Positions 38,377 to 49,020 of a DNA stretch of 64,000 bases are shown piece after piece. Within the stretch, counting starts at the first letter, position 1. Each line of letters begins with the position of its first letter. This DNA is from Zarea fungicola. Its lineage: Eukaryota > Ascomycota > Sordariomycetes > Hypocreales > Cordycipitaceae. The stretch covers positions 62,001-126,000 of the forward strand of contig FWCC01000048.1 in NCBI GenBank assembly GCA_900169235.1, in the 5' to 3' direction. The notes beneath the pieces are model-generated. The model was given only the letters and a program-made list of their open reading frames with translations, was not told where the DNA came from and ran no database searches. The position numbers and the translations under genes are program-made.

Positions 38377-39453
38377 ATGGGGCAGACCATACTCTGTGCA
38401 GAAGCGGTACGGTTACCGATTCGCCCTCTGCCGCGGCGAGTCCGGCTACCAGCCGAGCTTCTTCTACAAATTGTGGACGATGTCGTGCCGCAGAAGGCAA
38501 ATGCACTGCTCCCGGCTTCGCATCCTGCCACCAAAACGCTCCTTTCCCTGACCCGCACGTGCCATGCCACGCACGCCCGGGCTCAGAAACTGATACAGGA
38601 GCGTTGCGTAATCCTCGACACGAGAAGGCGGCTCGTGTGCTTTCTGCGGTATGTGAAGGAGGCGGAGGGCAGCTCCGCGCTTCCGCAGAGCGCTCGTTTC
38701 CCAGCACATCATGTAACGGCCATGTACCTGTCGCCTTTTTTCCGGGCCGAAGATGACAACGACACGGCGTCGCAGGTCGCGGAACTACTGGGCATGGTGA
38801 GCGCGTCGCTGCGGCGACTCTCCATACGAATGCCCTCGCCGCTGACTTGCAATGACAGCAGTCCCACGTGCGTGTGCCGAACACTGCATAAGGGGTTTAG
38901 GCAGCTGCGGGACAGGCTGGAGGAGTTTGTTTGCTTAAGCATGTTCCCCGGCCTGGAACTGACCACGGGAGGACGTGGTATGGGACAAGCGCCGCCAGCA
39001 GGGGCGGACATTGGGTCGCCTCTCTGGCCACAACTGAGGCGATTGTCGCTGTTTGGGGTGGAACTGGACAACGAGAGGCTGTGGGAGGCCATGGCGATGA
39101 TGCCGCAGTTGACGGATGTGGTGCTGGCGAGGCCGGCGCATGTCGGTGCAGTCAGCCTCAAACATGCGTTCTTCGACGCAGGCTCGAAGATCGTGAGTGT
39201 AGGGGAAAAGTTTGATCAAAGTCGTTTGCTTCGGTTGATGATGATGGATGCCGTGTTTGACATCCGCGAGGTGCATGCCGATGGATGGGAGGAGATTGAT
39301 CCGCATGACATGATGACGGTGGAGGTGTATGAGGTGCCGACTTCTTACTATGGAGATGAGACTGTGCAACAGGCGGTGGCATCGTGGGTAACTAGAGGTG
39401 CCCGGAGTGGGCAGATATGGGACTGGAGAGGAGAGGTGGTTGTTCAACGATAG
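38377..39453 (+). CDS. F-box-like protein
   Basis: Single-exon gene of 358 residues. An N-terminal F-box-like segment (about residues 23-60, RLPAELLLQIVDDVVPQKAN, then LLSLTRTCHATHARAQKLI) would bind Skp1 in an SCF ubiquitin ligase. The rest is a non-repeating domain with Leu-rich segments (LRRLSIRMPS, LWPQLRRLSLFGVEL, MMPQLTDVVLARP) that may form irregular leucine-rich repeats. No transmembrane segment or signal peptide is seen. Such F-box proteins are numerous and divergent in filamentous fungi, and the target cannot be predicted. The start is the first ATG of the frame, directly after a CTTTTTAG sequence. Confidence 0.7.
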   Translation: MGQTILCAEAVRLPIRPLPRRVRLPAELLLQIVDDVVPQKANALLPASHPATKTLLSLTRTCHATHARAQKLIQERCVILDTRRRLVCFLRYVKEAEGSSALPQSARFPAHHVTAMYLSPFFRAEDDNDTASQVAELLGMVSASLRRLSIRMPSPLTCNDSSPTCVCRTLHKGFRQLRDRLEEFVCLSMFPGLELTTGGRGMGQAPPAGADIGSPLWPQLRRLSLFGVELDNERLWEAMAMMPQLTDVVLARPAHVGAVSLKHAFFDAGSKIVSVGEKFDQSRLLRLMMMDAVFDIREVHADGWEEIDPHDMMTVEVYEVPTSYYGDETVQQAVASWVTRGARSGQIWDWRGEVVVQR

Positions 39454-40110
39454 GGAGCCAGGCCTGGATGGTTTTCAAGTTTGTCCCCTTCTCCTCCTGT
39501 TGTTTCTATCATGAAACTCACTGCAGTCTTACAAATCGTTCATGATAAAAGGCTTATTTATTGTTTAGCATTTATTTGTCCTGAATGCCAGTGCACAAAC
39601 CAAATAGCGATGTACTATCTGCGTCCGCAAAAATACAGATATATACAGCAATTACGGGGATTATCGCCTGAATCTCAACATACCGTCAATGTATGTCCTT
39701 GTCAGTGGGCAGCCTTCGAACAGTCATAGGGATGCATGGGCGACCCAACACTTAATGACAAGCAGCTGCAAAGTACCATTGAGGCTGCCTGGCGCGTTTG
39801 AGGCGCACTGCGGGCGCTTGCATGCTTCACTCGGTAGGCCTGGCAGTTATTTAGGCAACGGCTCTCGGCCAGCTGCGCCTCGGATCCGCCCTTTTTTTGG
39901 GGGGGGGGGGNNGGGGGGGGGGGGGGGGGTTTAGCAGTCATCCTAACATGTCGTCCTACCATAGCGTTCAAAGCCGACAGTGTTGACCACTTTCTGAACA
40001 TTTGATCCAGTTCATTGTATTCTCTTGCCACTCCCAGACGACACAAACATTGACCAAAAAGCTCACTCGCGAAGAACGCCACACTTCACCAGGTTCACCA
40101 GTTCTCAACC
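39454..40110. other. Intergenic with poly-G tract and undetermined bases
   Basis: About 0.65 kb between two forward genes. It contains a poly-G tract interrupted by two N bases. No gene is supported. Confidence 0.6.
39899..39929. repeat. Poly-G tract with two undetermined bases
   Basis: A run of G from 39899 to 39929 is interrupted by N at 39911-39912. The true homopolymer length is unknown, so this is a likely sequencing or assembly join. Confidence 0.9.
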
Positions 40111-40929
40111 ATGTCTGCCAATGTCAGGGCTCTTGCGCTGCTGCAGGCGAGCGTGGATCTCCAAGATGAGAGCGAATTTAGAATGCTAGTCGACAACCAA
40201 GATGTTAAGTACATAACAATCGACGGCGGCCTCTACAGCGTCGACGACATGTGCTTTGAGCCAATATTAACACAAATACTTCCTCCGTTCCCGCCAGGGG
40301 ACTGGAACATTGGCCGAGTCTCTCAAGACCCGGTAACGGGCAAGCCGTACTTTGCTAGCGTCTCGAAAGAAAAGCTGGATGAGATACAGACAGCTTGGCA
40401 TGCCAAGAGAATCGACCACTTGCAGCTTGGAAATGCGCAAAAACTGCGCTCCAATGTCAACCAAGTGACCTGTCCGGGCTTTGATACTCCCGTCGTGGCC
40501 AAGTTTGCGCGGTTCGAGTGGGAGATTCCGCAGCTCGAAGCCGAGACGGAGGCATATGGCTGGATCCAGAACCACAGAGGCATCGCGCCAGAGTTTCTCG
40601 GCCACTTGACGGAAGACGGCAGGGTGATTGGTTTTCTAATAGCGAGGATGTCAGACTGCCGACATGCGACGCCTGATGATTTAGAGCTGTGCAGAGACGT
40701 GCTGGGGAAGCTGCACAAGCTGGGGGTTAAGCATGGCGATGTCAACAAACACAATTTTCTCATCCACGACAATGGAGAGGGGCAGGAGATGGCTACGCTG
40801 ATTGACTTTGATATGGCTACGCGAAACGCGACCAAAGAAGAGCGCGATGCTGAGATGGAGGGTCTGCGGTCAGCGTTGGAGGACACGTCTGGGCGCGGAG
40901 GCTCTGTCACTGTGAGCAGTATAGAATAG
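40111..40929 (+). CDS. Small protein-kinase-like (APH-type) protein
   Basis: Single-exon gene of 272 residues. The C-terminal half shows a kinase-like catalytic loop, HGDVNKHNFLIH (HxDxxxxN, about residue 209 on), followed by the metal-binding motif LIDFDMA. Both resemble aminoglycoside phosphotransferase and choline kinase-type folds. Ahead of it lie VVAKFARFEW (a candidate ATP-binding lysine strand) and AETEAYGWIQ (a candidate partner Glu). A clear Gly-rich loop is absent. The N-terminal 100 residues (CFEPILTQILPPFPPGDWNI and following) are conserved in a fungal family that databases often label alpha-galactosidase A. That label is not supported by any glycosidase motif seen here. The substrate is unknown. 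Confidence 0.7.
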   Translation: MSANVRALALLQASVDLQDESEFRMLVDNQDVKYITIDGGLYSVDDMCFEPILTQILPPFPPGDWNIGRVSQDPVTGKPYFASVSKEKLDEIQTAWHAKRIDHLQLGNAQKLRSNVNQVTCPGFDTPVVAKFARFEWEIPQLEAETEAYGWIQNHRGIAPEFLGHLTEDGRVIGFLIARMSDCRHATPDDLELCRDVLGKLHKLGVKHGDVNKHNFLIHDNGEGQEMATLIDFDMATRNATKEERDAEMEGLRSALEDTSGRGGSVTVSSIE

Positions 40930-43118
40930 TGGGCATTGAGGGAGGACAATGCGGCTCGGTGTTTGGTAAATTTAATTTTATTTATTTTGAGAATTCAGTG
41001 GAATTGAACAACGAAACTGCATGTCCGGCCTGTGAGGTTGCAAGAGGGCCTTGCCCGTGGCGGGAGATGCCCAACACTACTGGGGTGGTTTGGATATAAT
41101 CTGAAATATTGCATACGCTGGTACATACGACCATAGGCAATAGAGTATACCGCGTCCCGTTTGCTCCGCATACGTCAAGCTATTGACCGGCAGATTAGTA
41201 GTTGGGTCGGTGACGACCAGCGAACACCGGCTGTTGTATGTTTTTTATTTTTGCAATTTTTATTTTTATATTTTTTCCCTCACAAAAGATACGGTCTTTC
41301 TTGGCAGGTTTTATTTTTCGGATGTTCACTTACCAGTGTGCAGGACAAATAGATGGCGCTGATCAGCGGTCAAGTGGCGCGGCGCTGTGGCTTAACAGGT
41401 ACCTGTGCCTGCAGGAACGGTCACCAGCCAACCTCTTGGAGGGCAGGGATGCAGTGTAGTGCACAATTTGCTTTTTGGAAGCCAGGGTAGAATTTTCCTT
41501 TTGTTCATGCCCCTGCCTGGCTGCCCGAGAGCCGGAAATTCCTCTTGCTTCTTATGTTGTCTTTGTACGGAGTACATGGGAGAACTCGGCATATAATTTT
41601 GCACGGGGCATTCGACGGCCTGTACTGCAGAGGTAGGTAAGCTGATTCCCCCACATTACTCTACCAGTAATGATCAGGAGTATCCATAACCGATAGTAAA
41701 TAGTCTCCGCTGTTGTACTCCGTACTCCTTGCTCCTTACTGGGACATTCATGCTACGGATACGGAGTAGTTGCTGTGTCATTTCTGTTAGCAGTGTGACC
41801 ATGACGGAAGTGTGCGGAAGCTGTTTAGTAGCTCATTTTTTCGGTGTCGTGCACTATTCTGCTGCCTGGGGGACGTGGGGGAATCAGTGCCTGAGTGGCC
41901 AGGACAAGTGATAATTATGGGGGAAAAGTAGCGCAGAAGCCATGCACCCAACTTGGGGGTACCAAAATGCGGGGGAAGATGGAAGAATTGTCCTTTTTTC
42001 TTTTTTTCTTTTAATATATATATTTCTTTTCTGGAATTATTTATTGAAACAAGCAATATGTATAGATTAACAGTAATAAAATAGCCCGTTTCCGTTTCCA
42101 AGCCAACGAGATATGGGATAGATTGAGCTTGGTGTTCCGCATCTATTTTACTGCCAGAAAGTGCTCCAACTTCGCCGTTTTGTTCAACATCTATTGTGTC
42201 TTTTCCTCTTTTGGAGACGGAAACGAAACCGGCCGGAGTAATTGCCGCTCCGTATTCGCCAAGTATATGGGTGTTGGCCTTGCCGAGGCTGGCGCGCTGC
42301 CGTCACAGATGTCCCGCCAGTTTGATACACATCTCATATATTATTGCATCTCAACGCGTAGTTCCCCCTCAATGTTAATAAGCATCATTTAGTGTGTATG
42401 GGGAAGAGGATGGATGCATGGTCCTTTTGGAATTGCGGTGGGTTCGGGCGGAACGAAAAAAAGTCGAACCAGCACAACCACCAAGTCCAGTCAAGCAACA
42501 GCACTAACAAAAACGCCGCTGCCGCCGCCGCCGACGCCCGCCCCCCTCCGTCGCTCTCTTGCTTTCTTCAATACATGCTTGAGACGTCAAGTCTCCTCCC
42601 TTTTTCCCAACAACGACAGGCAGACATTGGCGCAAGGGCTGTGATTTCTAGTGCCAAACCATGCTTCAATAAAGGGCACTGCTCCTTATTTTTACGATTC
42701 ATGGTTTACAAATGACCCATCCCGTCCGATCCGACCCAGCACAAATCACCTTTCGGGCCGGCAGTAGGCCTGTTCGCCAAATCTGATCATTCCCTGCAGC
42801 AAGTCTTCGGGCGTCTGCACGAGCCCGAAATTCCGGTAAATCAGTGGCACAGCACCTTGGGCCCATCATATAGGCGACAGATCAAAGACACGATTTATAA
42901 ATATATCTATATATATTTCAAGCGAGCAATATACCGCAATCACCAACCCAGAGACCTCACACAAAGAACACAGCATCTGCGCCTGCGCCTGCGCCCTCCG
43001 CTGCTCCCGACCCGAACCGACCGCATTCAGACACCACGACCGCAACCCCTCAACCTTGCCCCCATTCTAAGCGTTTCACAGACCGGTAACGATACACAAT
43101 ACAGGCGACGACTTTTTA
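40930..43118. other. 2.2 kb intergenic region
   Basis: No gene is supported. The region holds three copies of TACGGAGTA/TACTCCGTA (41566, 41716, 41760), pyrimidine-rich stretches near 41995-42020 and a TATA-rich block at 42894-42918 ahead of the ubiquitin protease gene. A forward frame at 42392-42715 is low complexity and rejected. Confidence 0.55.
42894..42918 (+). promoter_or_regulatory. TATA-rich block upstream of the ubiquitin protease gene
   Basis: TTTATAAATATATC-type sequence about 200 bases before the start codon at 43119. It could serve as a TATA element for a long leader. It is judged by eye only. Confidence 0.3.
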
Positions 43119-45116
43119 ATGCCCGACAAGTCGGCCACGGTGGTGTCGTACGCCGCCGGAGCGTCGCTCGCGGCCGCCGCCCTCATCTACGTCTTTGGGC
43201 CGACATTCACCCTGGACCATGACGCCGGCAGCTCCAAGAAAAAAACCATCGTCGGCTTGCGCAACCAGGCCAATGACTGCTTCATCAATTCGGTTCTCCA
43301 GGCCTTGGCCGGTCTGGGCGAGCTGCGCATCTATCTGATCCGCGAAACGCATCGTCGCCGCATCGAGGACCCATACGTCTACACCAACTTGGTGCAGCCA
43401 AGCATGTCGGACGAGAATGGCAGCGGCAACGGCGTCGAGTTGCCTCTGTGGAAGCTACAAGGTCTGCAGGAGGGCCTCGTCACGTATGGACTCAAGGAAA
43501 TGCTCGATCATTTAAACGAGCGTCCCATTTCCAAAAAGGCCATCTCACCGTTTCCGTTTGTGCGCGTGCTCGAGGTTGCCTTCAAGCAGCGCATCAGCAG
43601 ACAGCAGCAGGATGCGCAAGAGTTTCTGCAAATTGTCGCCGAGCGCTTAAAGGACGAGTACCACGCCGGGCAGAGGGCAAGGCTGCACGCACGCGGCGCA
43701 GCCAATGGAAGCGGCGCCAGGTCACCGGCGAGTTCAAACGCTGAGCAGAGCAACAACAGTGAAAAGGATGAGAAACAAGCGGTGATAAATGGCACGCCAG
43801 CAAAAACGGCAGCGGAATCAAACGGGATCAATAGTAATGGCACCAGCTCACAGACAAATTCAGATACGGAAAGCTTGCTGCCCAACCCGCCTCTACGTCG
43901 TCCACTGCCCCTCGAGCTCGAGGACGGGTTCCCTATGGAGGGCAAATACGAATCCCACCTAGAATGCCAGACCTGCGGCTACAAGACCAAACCCCGCGAG
44001 GAAACTTTCTGCACCCTGACGCTGGCTGTGCCTCAGGTCATGGCAACGTCGCTCAGCTCCTGCTTTGACGGCATTTTCAAGACGGAATACATTGACGACT
44101 TCAAGTGCGAAAATTGCCGTCTTGTCCAAACTGTCGCCAACCTCGAACACGAAGTTTCGCGCTCTACATCGGAATCCTTCAAGGCCAATACACGCGATAG
44201 TATTGCCAAGCTCAAGGAGGCCATTCGCGTGGACCCAGAACAGCCGCCGGAAGGTGTCGAGCTTGGCGACATCCGCTATGCGCCCAAACGCCGCATTGCC
44301 AAGACGACGCGCATGACCATCTTTCCCAAGATCCTCGCCATTCACCTGTCGCGTTCCATTTACGGTGTCGGCAATCTGACGCAAAAGAACTCGGCCAAGG
44401 TGTCGTTCCCGGAGCAGCTGCCCCTCGGTGGCCTCGCCGACCAGCACAAGTATAAGCTTCTTGGCATGGTCACGCACCGCGGCGGCCACAATAGCGGCCA
44501 CTACGAGGCCTTTAGACGGCAATATGTCCCGCCACATTACCACAACCCAAATACCTTTATGCAATCCGAAGTGTACAGCAAGACGCCGACACCTATATCT
44601 ACACCCGTTATGCATGCCAGACTTGCGGCTAGCCCCGCCATCTCGACTCCTGAGCTTCTCTCCCCGAATTTCTCAGCGGCGTCCTCTACGCAATCGCTCG
44701 AGTCCGTACCAATGCACGGAGCACCCCGCAGCGTGCCGTCCCCCGCGACACCCGCCCCGGAGCGGAGCAACCCAAGCATTAACGGGCGTGACCGTGACCG
44801 TGACACCGACACCAGCAGCCTGCGGTCCGTGGCAGCGTCCACAAAGTCGGCCTTGTCGCGGTTGACGTCGTCTGGCAGGCAGGACGGCGGTAGCAAGCTC
44901 GAGTCGCCAGGCTTGCGGCCACAGTCGCAACCACAGTTGCAAGCGTCGCCGCTCTCACTTAGCGGCAGTATTAACCGCGTAAAGCCCAAGAGAGGCAAGC
45001 AACAGCTCGACCGATGGTGGCGCGTGAGCGACGAAAAGGTGCGAGAGGCTAAGACTGGCGAGGTACTGGGTATGCAAAAAGAGGTGTATCTGTTATTTTA
45101 TGAATTGGATAAATGA
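43119..45116 (+). CDS. Membrane-anchored ubiquitin-specific protease (Ubp16-like)
   Basis: Single-exon gene of 665 residues encoding a USP/UCH-type cysteine deubiquitinase. An N-terminal hydrophobic segment (about 8-30, VVSYAAGASLAAAALIYVFG) suggests anchoring to the outer mitochondrial membrane or ER, as in yeast Ubp16 or animal USP30. The Cys box is GLRNQANDCFINSVLQALAG with Cys54. The QQQDAQEFL block, CxxC pairs (CQTC about 284, CENC about 330), the His box GGHNSGHYEAF (about 455-465) and the final RWWRVSD (about 632) are present. A Ser/Asn-rich low-complexity insert (about 190-255) and a Pro/Ser-rich insert (about 485-615) interrupt the catalytic domain. The Cys box has Ala-Asn-Asp where Gly-Asn-Thr is usual. 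Confidence 0.9.
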   Translation: MPDKSATVVSYAAGASLAAAALIYVFGPTFTLDHDAGSSKKKTIVGLRNQANDCFINSVLQALAGLGELRIYLIRETHRRRIEDPYVYTNLVQPSMSDENGSGNGVELPLWKLQGLQEGLVTYGLKEMLDHLNERPISKKAISPFPFVRVLEVAFKQRISRQQQDAQEFLQIVAERLKDEYHAGQRARLHARGAANGSGARSPASSNAEQSNNSEKDEKQAVINGTPAKTAAESNGINSNGTSSQTNSDTESLLPNPPLRRPLPLELEDGFPMEGKYESHLECQTCGYKTKPREETFCTLTLAVPQVMATSLSSCFDGIFKTEYIDDFKCENCRLVQTVANLEHEVSRSTSESFKANTRDSIAKLKEAIRVDPEQPPEGVELGDIRYAPKRRIAKTTRMTIFPKILAIHLSRSIYGVGNLTQKNSAKVSFPEQLPLGGLADQHKYKLLGMVTHRGGHNSGHYEAFRRQYVPPHYHNPNTFMQSEVYSKTPTPISTPVMHARLAASPAISTPELLSPNFSAASSTQSLESVPMHGAPRSVPSPATPAPERSNPSINGRDRDRDTDTSSLRSVAASTKSALSRLTSSGRQDGGSKLESPGLRPQSQPQLQASPLSLSGSINRVKPKRGKQQLDRWWRVSDEKVREAKTGEVLGMQKEVYLLFYELDK

Positions 45117-45940
45117 AAGGCATCAAAGCATTGTTTTCTTGTTCAGTTGCATTTTCAGTTTCCTCTTTTTTTATTTTCTTATTTTCCTTTTTTTCCCCAG
45201 GAGAGGGTACATTGATGTTGTTTTTTTTTGGTTGTAGAGTAAGAAAAACCTTTTAGACACGGTTTCGAAGAAGCAGAGAACGTATATACTACTACCATTA
45301 CTGAACATAGCAAATTCGCTCCAACGCAAGCATTGGATACAACAGAAAAAAATATTGTTGGAGAAATGGGAATTTTGTTAAATTCAATTATTGGACTTTA
45401 CGGATTCTAATTTACACCAAGCACTTTTTCAATGTGATGTCGTAGTGCCAAGGCCGAATAGGTTGGATGAGTCAGCCACAAGTGCGTATTGGTTACTCCT
45501 GAGGATCCATGCGAGCACTGCGATTCAATTTTCCGCATCAGCGAAGCAATAAAGAAATTATTGGGGCGAAAAGTGCAAGGTTGTTTTGAAATGCAAAGAA
45601 GGTACTCGCAATACACTTTAAGCTTGGAATGCAACGTTAACACCGATCTGGACATTTCAGCCTTGTGGGCTCGGTAGATCCCCCTTCGGTTGAGAAAGCT
45701 TCAGAGACACGGAAGACACTTTGTTGCCTCCAGGCGTGAACCGACTTGCATGATATTTCGAGGAGAAAAGAAGTTTTTCTCATCGGTGCCTTCTTTATAT
45801 TTCACGTCACTTTATCATTGTCTCATTTCTAATAGAGCCTGCCGCCGTTTCGTTTTCTTTTCTGCCTCTGGCGTTTGAATCTTCCCTGGCGCTTGAAGAG
45901 CCCCTCTACCTTTATAGCCCATGACTGGTTTTAATCCAAC
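45117..45940. other. Intergenic
   Basis: 0.8 kb AT-rich spacer with T-runs near 45161-45230. No gene is supported. Confidence 0.5.
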
Positions 45941-47169
45941 ATGCCCCGGATTACCAGGCGTCTGCGCAAGCGCCTCATACAAACTGCAATTTTAGGCATT
46001 ATTGCACTGAGTCTATTACACATTTTACTACCTCCGGACTCAGCAATTCGTTTAGCAATCCGCTTCAACGCCACACGGATAACCAACGCGCTTCGCGACG
46101 CGAGACAGGGAAAAGATGCCTGGCTGCGCGAGACACCAGCGCCATATGAACTTGAACTGCGCCGGGATGTGGGATACCTAATAAAAACGGGCTACGGCAC
46201 CAGACACCGTGTGCCGCTGCAGCTGGCGGCGTTGAAAAGCAGCTACGGGGGCGGATTGATGGGTGACGAGGGCAAGGACTTTTTGGTGGTGGGCGACTGG
46301 ACGACCGTGAATGAAAAGGATGCCAAGGCGATTGGGGTACCGGTGCATGACGTGCTCAAGACAGTGCGTGAGTACGGGGACGAAGATCAGGACTGGAGGA
46401 GGCACCCCAGGTTCAAAAAATACCTATCACTGCAGCACCACATTGAAAAGGGGGATGAGAAAAAGGCGTTGGAGTTTGCGCAGAGTATTGGATGGGAACT
46501 TGATGCTCTCAAGGTGTGTTTCTTCTAGTTCTTTTTCTCTTCCCACTTGTTGGTATATATTTTTAAGACTGACAGAGCGACGCACAGTTTGTACCGGGCA
46601 TGGAGCTCATGTACAAAACAATGCCCAACAAAAAGTGGTATATCCTCTTGGACGACGACACCTTTGTCGTCAAATCGACCCTCAACCTCCTACTGTCCCA
46701 TCTAGACCCAGACAAGCCGCACTACCTCGGCAACGCGGTGGGAAACTACCGAGCACGATTCGCGCACGGCGGTTCCGCCATTATTCTCTCTGGCGAGGCG
46801 ATGCGCCGGCTCTTCCGGCGCCGCGACGTCGTTCGCTACGCGTATCTAGCCTCGCCCGAGGAGAAGTATGGAGACAGGCTCGTGGCGACGACGATGCTGA
46901 AGCTGGGCATCTACCTGGACGAGAGCCGCGTGCATTATTTCAACGGGGAGGCTCCCGAGGAGGTGCGCATTACGGCGGAGAATTTCTGCTCGCCGATCGT
47001 GTCGTTTCACTCCTTGAGGACGGAGACGGCCATGGAGAGGGTCGGCAAGGCCGTGGGCGGGAGGAAGACGCCCGTGAGATGGGGGGAGTTGATTGAGCTA
47101 TTCAATGTAAGGAATGGGTTTAAGATGAAGGGCAAGGGCCATGCTTGCCCGGAAGACTTTAAGACCTAG
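45941..47169 (+). CDS. Type II membrane glycosyltransferase, GT31/Fringe-like
   Basis: Probable Golgi glycosyltransferase. Exons 45941-46513 and 46588-47169 join in frame to 384 residues. A basic N-terminus (MPRITRRLRKRL) precedes a single signal-anchor helix (about 13-31, QTAILGIIALSLLHILLP), the layout of a type II Golgi enzyme. The second exon contains WYILLDDDTFVVKSTLNLLL, where the DDD (about 213-215) is the metal-binding DxD motif. AHGGSAIILSGEAMRRLF and a later acidic segment (YGDRLVATTMLKLGIYLDE) follow, as in the Fringe/GT31-like family common in fungi. The donor sugar and acceptor are unknown. A GCACAG acceptor at 46587 was chosen because it keeps the frame; an upstream CAG is less favoured. 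Confidence 0.85.
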
Positions 47170-49020
47170 ACGCGGAATTTGGTCTAATAAGGATGGTAAT
47201 GACCAGGAGCAACAACCCATATATTGTATCTATAGAAAACTGGTACGTACTAGTAACATACGTTGTATTTTATCTGCTTTGAGAAGGAGTGCACAGTATT
47301 TTGCATGTCTAGGATACTTTGAGAAGAATTAGCGAGACTTGGCGTAAAGAAAACTCAGGGGTAGGGAGGGGTCCAGGGTGGCTCAATGGCGTTTTCTACT
47401 TGCACATTTTCCATGCATGGAATTGGTACACACCAATTAGGTGAGCCATCAAAACTTGCTGTGTAGCCTTGAAAAGAAAACGGTATGGGTTAGTCTACGG
47501 AAATAATTAAATCACAGATTTGAACTAAATGGCAGCTAACGCAGTCTTTTGAATATAATTGTGTGTGAAAGCTATAACTTGACAGCTGAATGTGGGAATG
47601 GATAACTGAGAGCAGCTAAACCAGCAAATTCCGATACTGGCAAATGAATACCAAGTACGGAGTATCAGCACCCCCTTGCAAAAAAATTAGTACATATATA
47701 TTTGGACGACGTTCTGGAAGCCCTTTGGAAGCCCAGCCACATGCTGAATTGCACTGGTAAAATGAACCAATACGGAAGTCGGCAGTCGGACCCGGGTGCT
47801 TGGGTAGAAGGGGGGCCAAGGCTCAGAATTTACAGGGCTGCCTTGAACTGGGCAGGGGGCTGAAAGAAAAACTTGTTTTTCTTACAGAGAACTTCGTACT
47901 GATATTAAAAGATATTAAAAGAACCCGCCGTAAGCTTGGAAGCTGGGTAGCGCTAGTGGCCTGCGCTAAGCTCGGCTGAGAGAACCCGCAGTAAAAGAAC
48001 GGGTTGGGTCGAGACGGCCAAGTTACCAGTCAGAGTACAGAGCTTGTGGACACTGGGGTAATTGCTGGAGAAAAAAAGTGGCCAAGCAGGTAGCGAATTG
48101 GTAAGATGCCGTAACAGGAACCTGCCGGGTTGGAATAGGAAACGTTTACTGATGAGGGATTGAGGCACACCATGTCTCGTGCCCAAACAATCCAGCCAGT
48201 GCTCAATATTGCAGCAGACCCTTGTACAAAGCTGCACGGCCACTGGCGCGGCACCCGGGAAGGCACGCCCTGTGGTCCAGCTCGTGGCCTAGCGTAACAT
48301 ATATCTGCGCCAGGCTTATAAGTACATGGCAGGTACCAAGACTCATACCTGCTAGGCTCAAACTCGAGGGCGTTGAAAAAGAAAAAAAAAAGGAAAAAGA
48401 GGGAAAAGAAGTGTGACGGGCTTCTAAAGAACCTTGATGTGGAGAGAAGAAGGATATTAATGAACGAATTAAAAAAGGTCCTTCCATATACCTAACGACA
48501 CCCTGCGACACGAGTACCTGTACAGCCTACAGGTACCAAGGCAAGGTACCTAGCGCACACCTACATCGCCCGACCCGACGCAGCCTGGCAAGTTTGGGAC
48601 CCGCAGGCGCCGTCAATGCCCATCGTTCGTTTCTTTCCTGCCATCAAACAAACCAACCAGCCGAGACAGACCAACCAACTTTAGCTCATCGTCGCCTCCA
48701 ACAGCCCGGCGGTCAGCCAAAATCCCTTCAAGCGGCCCGACAAGCCCCAAAACGGCTCCTCACTCGTTTATCTGTTTCTTTTTTTTCACCTTGTCCTGTT
48801 TACTCACTCGCCTGTCTGTTTCCTCGTTTTTTGATTTTATTTTAGCTTCGGCCCCCACGCGCGGGTGTTGCTCCAGTGTTTTTTCCCCAGACGGCTGGCG
48901 GCTTTTTGCTTTTTTGCCCATGTCGACACATTTGGCTCCATAGCAAGGCTTCTCATTTTAATCAAGCAGCGAAAAAAAAAAAACACACACACCACCTACC
49001 CCCCGGCACCCTGGCCAGGA
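47170..49020. other. 1.85 kb intergenic, promoter and leader of the Zn2Cys6 gene
   Basis: No gene is supported. The region contains one TACGGAGTA word (47656), a cluster of GGTACC-like words (48320-48555), a purine-rich tract (48375-48415) and a pyrimidine-rich leader before the next start. The frame open from 48865 continues into the regulator gene, but its first 52 codons look like untranslated leader. Confidence 0.5.

Noticed and set aside
42455..42480. Reverse-strand GGTTCGA B-box-like word followed by a T-run
   Set aside because: No matching A-box or acceptor stem; chance match.
42392..42715. 107-codon forward frame
   Set aside because: Asn/Ala/Pro low complexity from CCG and CAA-type repeats in a promoter region.
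48865..49020. In-frame upstream extension of the Zn2Cys6 regulator
   Set aside because: The extra 52 residues include an A-run translation (KQRKKKN) typical of leader DNA; ATG at 49021 has better context.
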